A stretch of 6,124 bases of DNA, taken from positions 1 to 6,124 of the forward strand of contig DBSW01000014.1 of the NCBI GenBank assembly GCA_002306745.1, written 5' to 3'. Origin of the DNA: Dehalococcoidia bacterium UBA1332 (lineage in GTDB: Bacteria > Chloroflexota > Dehalococcoidia > Lucifugimonadales > Lucifugimonadaceae). This document shows, in pieces, positions 1-5,788 of the stretch; positions within the stretch are counted from its first letter, which is position 1; each line of letters starts with the position of its first letter. Made by a program: the position numbers and the translations under genes. A model generated the notes under the pieces. That model did not search any database and was not told where the DNA came from. It was given only the letters and a program-made list of their open reading frames with translations.

Positions 1-135
1 ATAGAATTCGATCATTGGCTTCAGAAAGGGTTTTTTCGATTCGCCGGCTCCGGTACCGTCTATATCTTCATCAGTTAAGATTCGAATGACCGGAGCTTCG
101 CCAATTATTGCTACTTTTAAATCCGTGATTTTCAA
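1..135 (-). CDS. Mandelate racemase/muconate lactonizing (enolase-superfamily) enzyme, N-terminal fragment
   Basis: This minus-strand reading frame is open from position 135 to the left edge (45 codons) and its C-terminal part lies outside the window. The protein begins (M)KITDLKVAIIG and continues with APVIRILTDEDIDGTG and a GES/KPFLKP segment. That is the typical first strand, the TDEGxxGxGE turn and the following segment of the N-terminal capping domain of the mandelate racemase/muconate lactonizing family. In these enzymes the cap domain covers a TIM barrel that abstracts a proton alpha to a carboxylate, often dehydrating sugar acids. The barrel, with its catalytic Lys/His and Mg ligands, is not visible, so substrate and reaction cannot be assigned. 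I chose the TTG at 135-133 because it sits exactly where family members start; upstream codons up to 180 contain no ATG or GTG in frame. No strong Shine-Dalgarno precedes it. It is divergent from the dehydrogenase gene at 305. Confidence 0.8.
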   Translation of the reverse strand, partial: MKITDLKVAIIGEAPVIRILTDEDIDGTGAGESKKPFLKPMIEFY

Positions 136-304
136 AGTTGTGCTTTCAAAAGTAATAACAAAATATTTCTTGATGCGATTCTACTTACTCCTAATATTAA
201 CGACCGGCCGTAATCTAAATGTAAGAGGGTTTAGTAAGATCATTAAAGCCAAACATGCTTGAACAACGGCGACTATCGACGAGGGATGGCTCAATGGAGG
301 CGAT
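136..304. other. Divergent intergenic region between the enolase-superfamily gene and the dehydrogenase gene
   Basis: These 169 bases separate two genes pointing away from each other, so promoters for both are expected here. I could not find a convincing -35/-10 pair for either direction. TAAGAT at 235-240 is a possible isolated -10 for the plus strand, and TATTTT (165-160) or TATTAC (157-152) for the minus strand; none has a good -35 partner. The short palindrome TAATATTA lies at 192-199. No tRNA or other RNA gene is evident. Confidence 0.4.
296..300 (+). promoter_or_regulatory. Ribosome binding site of the Zn-dehydrogenase gene
   Basis: GGAGG ends 4 nt before the ATG at 305. It is the strongest Shine-Dalgarno in the window and fixes this start codon. 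It also shows that canonical SD-led initiation is used here, in contrast to the SD-less starts at 4159 and 5853. Confidence 0.85.
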
Positions 305-1306
305 ATGAAAGTAGCAACCTGGCGTGGCGGCGATAACATTACCATTGATGAGGTTCCGACACCTAATCCAGGGCCGGGCGAATTGGTTATGAAGGTCTTG
401 TCGTCTGGTATATGTGGCACCGATATTCATAAAACTCAGGGCCTATTTCCCGCGGATCCGCCCGACATACTTGGGCATGAATTCGTCGGACCTGTTGTTG
501 AAGTCGGAGATGGAGTCGATGAAAAGTTTATAGGTAACGTTGTTGCTTGCACTTTAAACCCAGCATGTGGCCAATGTCAGGGATGTTTAACTTGGTCGGC
601 TATGCACTGCGAGAGAAATAAGCGATATTCTGGTGGATTTGCAGAGTATGTGCTTGTGCATCATCGCCAAGCACATGTTGTCCCCGAAGAATTAGATCAT
701 GAAATTGCTGCTATGGCGGAACCGCTTGCATGTGTAATATCGACTTTCAACATGATCGAAGTTGAAGAAGGCTGTGACGCTCTTGTAGTTGGAGGGGGCC
801 TGCTTGGCCTGTTGACAGTAGGCGTTCTAAAGCTTCGTGGGGCAGAAAACATAATCCTGTCTGAACCTAATCCTCAAAGGCTCTCTATCGGTGCACAATT
901 CGGGGCTAATTATTTAAATGATCCGACAAATCAAGATCTGTCTGAATTGGTAGACGATGTCACCGGAGGATATGGGGTGAAAGTTGGAGCTGAGGCGGTT
1001 GGGATTCCGCAACTGGTCGCCAACGTATCGAAACTTGTTCGCCCACGTGGCAATCTGATACTTATTGGCGTATCTCCACAGGGGTCATCACTTCCAGTCG
1101 ATCTATACGATTTACACTACAAAGAAATTACCGTCAGTGGTGCTTTTGGTGCTGGAGATGCTTTTGCCGAGGCCTTGTCAACGTTACCAAAATTGGATTT
1201 TTCAGGCGTTGTCAGCGGTCGATTTGCGCTTGATGAAACTGCACACGCGATGCGTGTCTCGGCCAGTGGCGACGGAGTCAAATATATGATTGCACCGTGG
1301 GATTAA
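305..1306 (+). CDS. Zinc-dependent medium-chain alcohol/polyol dehydrogenase
   Basis: A cytosolic oxidoreductase of the MDR superfamily (333 aa, normal length) that interconverts an alcohol and a carbonyl with a nicotinamide cofactor. The N-terminal GroES-like domain carries the catalytic zinc residues C37 (GICGTD) and H58-E59 (GHE), and E139 in AEPLA sits where sorbitol- and threonine-dehydrogenase relatives have their further acidic residue. The structural zinc lobe is complete: C88, C91, C94 and C102. The Rossmann fold follows with GGGLLG at 163-168 and E187 at the end of the second strand, an acidic residue that usually favours NAD over NADP. The start is fixed by GGAGG at 296-300. It belongs to the sorbitol/threonine/2,3-butanediol dehydrogenase type; the substrate cannot be told from sequence alone. 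The neighbouring enolase-superfamily and TPP genes suggest a hydroxy acid or polyol route (inference). Confidence 0.92.
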   Translation: MKVATWRGGDNITIDEVPTPNPGPGELVMKVLSSGICGTDIHKTQGLFPADPPDILGHEFVGPVVEVGDGVDEKFIGNVVACTLNPACGQCQGCLTWSAMHCERNKRYSGGFAEYVLVHHRQAHVVPEELDHEIAAMAEPLACVISTFNMIEVEEGCDALVVGGGLLGLLTVGVLKLRGAENIILSEPNPQRLSIGAQFGANYLNDPTNQDLSELVDDVTGGYGVKVGAEAVGIPQLVANVSKLVRPRGNLILIGVSPQGSSLPVDLYDLHYKEITVSGAFGAGDAFAEALSTLPKLDFSGVVSGRFALDETAHAMRVSASGDGVKYMIAPWD

Positions 1307-1317
1307 TTATGTAATCC
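1300..1317 (+). terminator. Weak hairpin at the end of the dehydrogenase gene
   Basis: GGATTA (1300-1305) and TAATCC (1312-1317) form a perfect 6-bp stem with a 6-nt loop that straddles the TAA stop codon at 1304-1306. The downstream sequence is only moderately T-rich (TTGTTTTGATT from about 1326) and starts 8 or more nt after the stem, so this is at best a weak intrinsic terminator or an mRNA 3'-end stabiliser. Confidence 0.3.
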
Positions 1318-1379
1318 AGAAAATATTGTTTTGATTCTCAACATGGTGGAAACGTCAGACATCCGGCGTTACTCTGCGA

Positions 1380-1408
1380 TTGATCGTTTATTTAATAAAT
1401 TTTTTAAT
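1380..1408 (+). promoter_or_regulatory. Candidate sigma-70-type promoter for the TPP-enzyme gene
   Basis: TTGATC (1380-1385) and TTTAAT (1403-1408) resemble -35 and -10 boxes and are separated by 17 nt. They lie 139 bases into the gap after the dehydrogenase gene, which itself suggests the TPP gene has its own promoter. Transcription would begin near 1415, leaving a leader of about 30 nt that contains the Shine-Dalgarno at 1435. The region is AT-rich, so a chance match is possible. Confidence 0.45.
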
Positions 1409-1418
1409 GCGTGACGCA
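1387..1418. repeat. Two short palindromes overlapping the candidate TPP-gene promoter
   Basis: TTTATT-T-AATAAA (1387-1399) is a perfect odd palindrome lying in the spacer between the candidate -35 and -10. TGCGT-G-ACGCA (1408-1418) is a second perfect odd palindrome placed at the expected transcription start. Sites of this form and position are typical of dimeric repressor operators. No regulator gene is present in the window, so the binding protein is unknown. Confidence 0.35.
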
Positions 1419-1434
1419 ATCTCTTTATAGCTAC

Positions 1435-1440
1435 AGAGGA
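1435..1440 (+). promoter_or_regulatory. Ribosome binding site of the TPP-enzyme gene
   Basis: AGAGGA ends 5 nt before the ATG at 1446. This spacing supports the ATG rather than the in-frame TTG at 1443, which would sit only 2 nt from the motif. Confidence 0.75.
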
Positions 1441-1445
1441 ATTTG

Positions 1446-3101
1446 ATGGCAAAACTCTCAGGTGGTGAAGCTTTAGTTAAGTCCCTTGTTCGTGAAGGAG
1501 TCGAGGTAGTATTCGGTCTTCCAGGCGTTCAAATGTACGGAATTGTTGACGCTCTGCGGCAGGAGCCTAGTATCAGTTTTATCGTTACTCGTAACGAAAC
1601 TGCGACGACTTATATGGCGGACGGCTATGCAAGAACTACTGGCAGACCTGGGGTGGCTATGGTTGTCCCGGGTCCAGGTATCTATAACGCTGGTGGAGGA
1701 CTTTCCACAGCGTATTCTAGGTCTTCTCCAGTAGTGTTGATTGCTGGGCAGATACCTCGAGCGACTATCGGTAAGAACTTTGGTGGGCTTCATGAAGTAA
1801 ACGATCAAAAAGAGATTACTAACCCGGTAACTAAATGGCAGACTCAGGTTTTGCGACCACACGAAGTTCCCTCAAACATACATGAGGCGTTTAGACAGGC
1901 GCAGTCGGGTCGACCAGGTCCTGTTCATTTTGAACTTCCTCCTGAGACAATGGTTGAACGAGAAGAGGTCGAATTACTTGAACCGGCTGCAATCGAACGA
2001 ACTGTGCCCGATTATTCGTTATTACAACAGGCAGCTAGAGAAATCGTGTCGGCCAGTAAACCAGTGATTTACGCTGGTGGTGGAATTGCCAGATCTGATG
2101 CTGAATCCGAGTTGGTTGAGTTCGCAGAAAAGCATCAGATCGCCGTGCTGACTTCAGCTGGGGGCAAAGGGACAATTTCTGAAAAACACCCTATGGCGCT
2201 TGGTGGCTCATTAGGTCCAGCTGGATTGCTTAAAGATTATATCGAGGATTCTGATGTAGTGATCGGAATTGGCACTCGGTTTTCTATGCGTAATCAGGCC
2301 GCAGAAAACGCCAGGCTTATTCATTTGGATGTGGATCCGGAAATGATAGGACACGTGCACAAGAATTCACTCGGTTTAGTCGGCGACGTCAAAGCGACGT
2401 TGACTGAACTGTCTGAGGCGATTGACGCTGCAGGCGGCGGTAATTGGGATTCTCCCGCGAACGTCGTTGCCGAGATCCAAGCGAGACTTGCGGTTAGCGA
2501 AGATGAACTTAATCAGCCACAAGAGGAATATATTCAATCGTTACGAGAGGGTGCGCCTAGTGATGCCATAATGGTTTTTGGCATGACTCAACTGGGGTAT
2601 TACTCTCGACCTAGGTGGGTGACCGAGAACCCAAAAACCTATATCGACTCTGGGTACTCTGGAAACCTTGGATTTGCTTTTCCGACCGCATTAGGAGCTA
2701 AAGTAGGTAATCCGAATCGGCCTGTAATTTGTGTTTCTGGTGATGGTGGGTTCATGTATAACTCATCCGAAATATCAACGGCTGTCAAGTACGGTATCAA
2801 TCTGGTTACAGTCATATACAACGACGGGCATTATGGCAACGTTGCACGTGATTTAGATGACGATTTCGGTGGAGCCTATGAAACCGATTTTGTAAATCCG
2901 GATTTTGTAAAACTTGCTGAAGCATATGGTGCGATCGGAATAAGAGCAAAAGGACCACTTGACGTCAAGAACGTAATACCTAAAGCACTTAAGCTGAACA
3001 AACCAGTTTTTATAGATGTTCCGGTAAAACGTGTTCCTAGACCTAAACAGTGGGCTGCACGTGCACCGTGGACCAAACCGCAAGATGGATTGATCGATTA
3101 G
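1446..3101 (+). CDS. TPP-dependent enzyme, acetolactate-synthase-like (2-keto acid lyase/ligase type)
   Basis: 551 aa from the ATG at 1446, with the three-domain layout of the acetohydroxyacid synthase/benzoylformate decarboxylase superfamily. The N-terminal PYR domain holds the catalytic glutamate E51 (RNETATTYMADGYAR, where most relatives read RHE), followed by a GPG segment at 76-78. A central domain begins around KPVIYAGGGIARSD. The C-terminal PP domain has the full TPP/Mg motif: GDG at 432-434, 24 residues, then ND at 459-460. A biosynthetic acetolactate synthase is unlikely. The FQE active-site loop of AHAS is LHE here (115-117), the TMGF-like segment reads NLGFAF, and no small regulatory-subunit gene is adjacent. 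Sulfoacetaldehyde-acetyltransferase, oxalyl-CoA-decarboxylase, glyoxylate-carboligase and benzaldehyde-lyase-like enzymes share this fold, so the reaction remains open. Its stop codon overlaps that of the convergent gene. Confidence 0.9.
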   Translation: MAKLSGGEALVKSLVREGVEVVFGLPGVQMYGIVDALRQEPSISFIVTRNETATTYMADGYARTTGRPGVAMVVPGPGIYNAGGGLSTAYSRSSPVVLIAGQIPRATIGKNFGGLHEVNDQKEITNPVTKWQTQVLRPHEVPSNIHEAFRQAQSGRPGPVHFELPPETMVEREEVELLEPAAIERTVPDYSLLQQAAREIVSASKPVIYAGGGIARSDAESELVEFAEKHQIAVLTSAGGKGTISEKHPMALGGSLGPAGLLKDYIEDSDVVIGIGTRFSMRNQAAENARLIHLDVDPEMIGHVHKNSLGLVGDVKATLTELSEAIDAAGGGNWDSPANVVAEIQARLAVSEDELNQPQEEYIQSLREGAPSDAIMVFGMTQLGYYSRPRWVTENPKTYIDSGYSGNLGFAFPTALGAKVGNPNRPVICVSGDGGFMYNSSEISTAVKYGINLVTVIYNDGHYGNVARDLDDDFGGAYETDFVNPDFVKLAEAYGAIGIRAKGPLDVKNVIPKALKLNKPVFIDVPVKRVPRPKQWAARAPWTKPQDGLID

Positions 3102-4039
3102 CCATCACCAAATTCATGTGGTCGTAAAGCGGCTTCTATTGTGAAGTTTGCTGGAGTGGGAACGTCGACTTCGTTGCCGATTTCTACAACTCTCGCGTTG
3201 AGCAACGCTATTTCAATAGGGTTGCCGGCTATAAGGTCGTGGCCCATTGAACCGATTATGAAAGGCTCTCGTTTTTGCGTTGTATTTAAAGTCTCTTCTA
3301 CTACTTGTTCAGATATTTGAATGCCTTTAGCGCGGGCTACAGCGGCTACTTCTGACAGAACCAGTCGATACATAGCCGTGGTAGTTTCTTGGGAGAAAAT
3401 TTCCCCAATGGGTTTACGTGTTAAAGCAGTCATACCGCTTAAGGCACAAATAAACATAAATTTCATCCAGATAGCCAATTCGATGTTTTCGCTTGCTTCC
3501 GCGGCTAGGCCGGAGTCTTTGCAAATTTGTACAAGTTCGATCACTCTATCCGAGATGCCACCAGTCATTTCTCCAATGACGAACGAGCCTGGCCCACCAG
3601 ATTGTGTGACAATCCCCGGCTCCGTGATCATGGCTGAAACGGTAGCAGTGCATCCGAGTACCCGTTCGTGTCCAAACGCTTCGGATAGGACCTGTTCACT
3701 GTCTATACCGTTCTGTGTAGAGATTATCAGTGTTTTTTCACCAACCATGTTACCTGCTCGCATGGCAGCTACTGCTTCTTCCGTTCCCCAGCTTTTTACA
3801 GCGAAGATAACTAAATCAACCTCCTCGACAGAAGACATATTATCCGTTGCCTTGCAGGGGACATTGAAGTCGCCGAGTAAAACGGATTTTAGCTCGAGGC
3901 CTTTGTCCTTGATCGCTTCGAGGTGTTCGCCGCGTGCGATCATCGTTACATCGGCGCCAGCTCTTGCTAGCGCACCGCCATAGTAGGCGCCTGTGCCACC
4001 AGCTCCTATGACCGAGACTCTGTATGTGGATTTAATCAA
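3098..4039 (-). CDS. Ketopantoate-reductase-like (ApbA/PanE family) NADP-dependent dehydrogenase
   Basis: 313 aa, the usual family length. The Rossmann motif GAGGTG (12-17) is followed by R36 in IARG, the basic residue that binds the NADP 2'-phosphate in PanE. Other family marks are K82 (AVKSW), N110 (STQNGID), catalytic-lysine candidate K193 (AIWMKF), the GSMGHD segment at 263-268 and E276 (NPIEI), equivalent to the substrate-side glutamate of PanE. The two asparagines that follow the catalytic lysine in E. coli PanE (KLAVN...N) are I197 and S201 here, so a role in pantothenate synthesis is doubtful and reduction of another 2-keto acid is more likely. The start is TTG at 4039-4037: an in-frame stop lies at 4051-4049 with no ATG or GTG between. 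An AGGA motif (4055-4052) is 12 nt upstream. It faces the TPP gene tail to tail and diverges from the amidohydrolase gene. Confidence 0.87.
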   Translation of the reverse strand: MIKSTYRVSVIGAGGTGAYYGGALARAGADVTMIARGEHLEAIKDKGLELKSVLLGDFNVPCKATDNMSSVEEVDLVIFAVKSWGTEEAVAAMRAGNMVGEKTLIISTQNGIDSEQVLSEAFGHERVLGCTATVSAMITEPGIVTQSGGPGSFVIGEMTGGISDRVIELVQICKDSGLAAEASENIELAIWMKFMFICALSGMTALTRKPIGEIFSQETTTAMYRLVLSEVAAVARAKGIQISEQVVEETLNTTQKREPFIIGSMGHDLIAGNPIEIALLNARVVEIGNEVDVPTPANFTIEAALRPHEFGDG

Positions 4040-4050
4040 ATTATTTTTTT

Positions 4051-4056
4051 ATCCTA
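4051..4056 (-). promoter_or_regulatory. Possible -10 box for the KPR-like gene
   Basis: On the minus strand, TAGGAT reads from 4056 to 4051 and is followed by an A-rich run up to the TTG start at 4039. If used, it would start a transcript with a leader of only about 4-6 nt. The same bases contain the AGGA that could instead serve as a distant Shine-Dalgarno, so the two readings compete. No -35 element is visible. Confidence 0.25.
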
Positions 4057-4080
4057 AACTCGTTCAATGTTCGGGTGCGA

Positions 4081-4140
4081 GAAATATTAAATCAACTTTG
4101 CCTCGTTGGTCGCCACTCTGCAAGATATGAAATATTAAAT
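4081..4140. repeat. Pair of 12-bp direct repeats in the divergent intergenic region
   Basis: GAAATATTAAAT occurs perfectly at 4081-4092 and again at 4129-4140, 48 bp apart start to start. The second copy ends 6 nt before the candidate -10 of the amidohydrolase gene and would overlap its -35 region. The first copy lies between the two divergent promoters. The position suggests regulator binding sites. Because 48 is a multiple of three, the repeats also read EILN twice in an upstream extension of the amidohydrolase frame, but that extension is probably not translated. Confidence 0.4.
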
Positions 4141-4146
4141 AACCGC

Positions 4147-4152
4147 TATTAT
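4147..4152 (+). promoter_or_regulatory. -10 box of the amidohydrolase gene, placed for a leaderless transcript
   Basis: TATTAT is one base from the TATAAT consensus and ends exactly 6 nt before the ATG at 4159, so transcription would start at or beside the start codon. No Shine-Dalgarno lies in the intervening CTCTCG or just upstream, and no clear -35 is present. The same geometry recurs before lepA. Confidence 0.5.
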
Positions 4153-4158
4153 CTCTCG

Positions 4159-5742
4159 ATGCTTGAGCTTCTAATTCATAACGCTAGGATTATCGACGGT
4201 ACCGGATCGCCTTGGTTTCGTGGTTCGATTCTAGTGGAAAACAACACACTCGCTATTAAGAGACACGACGTTAGTCCTGATGACTACGAAGTTGAAAATA
4301 TTATTGATGCGTGCGACCGTGTTGTATGCCCAGGGTTTATTGATCTGCACTCTCACGCTGGTCTCACGATACTCAGTGAGCCTCATCATGACCCGAAAGT
4401 AAGACAAGGTGTCACCACCGAGCTCGTAGGAATCGATGGTATTTCACATGCACCCTTTAAGAATCGACAGGAATTGGAACGATATATTTGGTTTGATTCC
4501 GGTCTCAATTGGTACCCACCCGACCCGGACTGGCTATCAACTCATGAATTGCTGAATAAATATGACGGCAACGTCGCTGTGAATATCGCTTATATTTTGG
4601 GCAATTCACCCGTTCGCATTTGGTCGATCGGATGGAATGATAGGCCAGCCAATGCACGAGAAATAGCAGATATGAAAGCCGTCGTTAGGGAATCCATGGA
4701 AGAGGGTGCATGGGGTATATCGACAGGGCTAGATTATCCACCAGGTGCGTTTGCCTCTACCGAAGAGCTTATATCACTATCCGAACAAGCCGCTTTATTA
4801 GGAGGGTTTTACCATACGCATACGAGGGCATCACTTAAGGCAAAAGGAACGTACGCACCGTGGGAAGAAGCCGTTGAGATTGGTCGTAAGTCAGGACTTC
4901 CGGTTCACCTTACTCACTATCGCCAACCAAGGCAGGGAGAGGGATCTCATCTTGGCTATCTTCGGCTTGTTGAGGATGCTAGAGATGAGGGAATTGACGT
5001 CACGTTCGACTGCTATACCTACCCGTATTCAGGAACATCGGCCACGATCGAACTCCCTTTATGGTCAAAAGATGGTGGTCCCGAACGCACGATGTCAGCG
5101 CTAGCGGACCCGGCTGATCGTGAACGAATGAAAAAAGAAATGAAATCCAGATCAGACATCAATTTTGTATGGCGTGAGAAGTGGCTACATAATTTCAGAT
5201 TGTCTAAAAATGCCAAATATGATGGTAAATCTATACTTCAGATTTCTGAGATGCGTGAACAAGATCCGGCTGACGCGTTTTTTGATCTGCTGTTAGAAGA
5301 AAGACTAGGAATTAGTGAAGTTGGTACGGGTACCAATGCCGAGACTTTACCTGCTTTCGTTTCTCATCCGTCAGGGATGATTGCTTCGGACGCCATATTG
5401 TTCGGAGAATATCCCAATCCAAGAACATACGGTTGTTTTCCTGTTGTCTTGGCCGAATTTGTAAGAGCCGAAAAGCATCTAAAACTACCTGAAGCTATAC
5501 GAAAAATGACATCATTCCCAGCGCAAAGGCTTGGTTTGAATGACCGGGGTATCTTGAGGGACGGATTTAAAGCTGATTTAGTAGTTTTTGATCCCGATAC
5601 GGTGCGTACCGATGCGACGAAAGATGACCCCAAACACTATCCAGTCGGAATCGACTACGTAATCGTAAATGGTCAAATCGTGATTGACAGCGGGGCAAAT
5701 ACGGGTGCTACACCGGGCATGGCTTTGCGAAGAGGTCATTAA
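4159..5742 (+). CDS. D-aminoacylase-like amidohydrolase (N-acyl-D-amino-acid deacylase family)
   Basis: 527 aa from the ATG at 4159. The same frame is open upstream to a GTG at 4075, but family proteins start with the M-x-LLIxNARIIDGTG segment seen at residues 1-16, so the shorter form is preferred. Metal-binding marks of the amidohydrolase fold are D62-L-H64-S-H66, H221 (YHTHTR), H253 (PVHLTH) and D411 (IASD). The FDCYTYPYSGTSA stretch, an NPRTYG segment (420-425) and the C-terminal GILRDGFKADLVVFDPDTV beta-domain are also typical. Members hydrolyse N-acyl-D-amino acids or related amides in the cytosol using zinc. The cysteine of the usual GNCG motif, which bridges the metals in the characterised D-aminoacylase, is D93 here (GIDG), and the usual HPRxYG reads NPRTYG. 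The true substrate may therefore differ. It stands alone between a divergent gene and a terminator. Confidence 0.87.
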   Translation: MLELLIHNARIIDGTGSPWFRGSILVENNTLAIKRHDVSPDDYEVENIIDACDRVVCPGFIDLHSHAGLTILSEPHHDPKVRQGVTTELVGIDGISHAPFKNRQELERYIWFDSGLNWYPPDPDWLSTHELLNKYDGNVAVNIAYILGNSPVRIWSIGWNDRPANAREIADMKAVVRESMEEGAWGISTGLDYPPGAFASTEELISLSEQAALLGGFYHTHTRASLKAKGTYAPWEEAVEIGRKSGLPVHLTHYRQPRQGEGSHLGYLRLVEDARDEGIDVTFDCYTYPYSGTSATIELPLWSKDGGPERTMSALADPADRERMKKEMKSRSDINFVWREKWLHNFRLSKNAKYDGKSILQISEMREQDPADAFFDLLLEERLGISEVGTGTNAETLPAFVSHPSGMIASDAILFGEYPNPRTYGCFPVVLAEFVRAEKHLKLPEAIRKMTSFPAQRLGLNDRGILRDGFKADLVVFDPDTVRTDATKDDPKHYPVGIDYVIVNGQIVIDSGANTGATPGMALRRGH

Positions 5743-5751
5743 CCCCCATTA

Positions 5752-5788
5752 ACTGTTTCGTCTGGCGAATAACAGTGCGTGTATTTTC
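5752..5788 (+). terminator. Likely intrinsic terminator after the amidohydrolase gene
   Basis: ACTGT plus TTCG (5752-5760) can pair with CGAA (5766-5769) and ACAGT (5772-5776), giving nine base pairs with a two-base bulge and a 5-nt loop. The sequence then runs GCGTGTATTTTCT, a short T-rich tail beginning a few bases after the stem. The hairpin lies 9 nt after the stop codon and ahead of the separate lepA promoter, which is the expected place. The T-tract is not ideal, so efficiency is uncertain. Confidence 0.5.

Noticed and set aside
129..152. Repeated TTTCAAA words near the enolase-superfamily gene start
   Set aside because: The copies are short, A/T-rich and partly inside the coding sequence, so chance similarity is sufficient.
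181..430. Two minus-strand open frames of 71-79 codons covering the dehydrogenase start region
   Set aside because: They overlap the clear 5' end and SD of the dehydrogenase gene, carry no family motif, and look like chance frames.
1443..1445. In-frame TTG just before the ATG as the TPP-gene start
   Set aside because: The ATG at 1446 has better spacing to AGAGGA, and ATG is preferred over TTG.
1446..3101. Assignment as ilvB/ilvG acetolactate synthase
   Set aside because: Overall fold and TPP motif fit, but the diagnostic active-site loop differs and no regulatory subunit is adjacent, so no gene symbol was given.
3321..3983. A 220-codon open frame on the plus strand, antisense to the KPR-like gene
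   Set aside because: Its translation is rich in Ser, Pro and Ala with no recognisable motif, it lies wholly inside a well-supported gene on the other strand, and it has no good ribosome binding site. It is a shadow of the real frame.
4075..4158. A 28-codon upstream extension of the amidohydrolase frame from a GTG
   Set aside because: Homologous proteins begin at the LLIxNARIIDGTG segment, the extension contains the direct repeats and the -10-like box, and there is no Shine-Dalgarno before the GTG.
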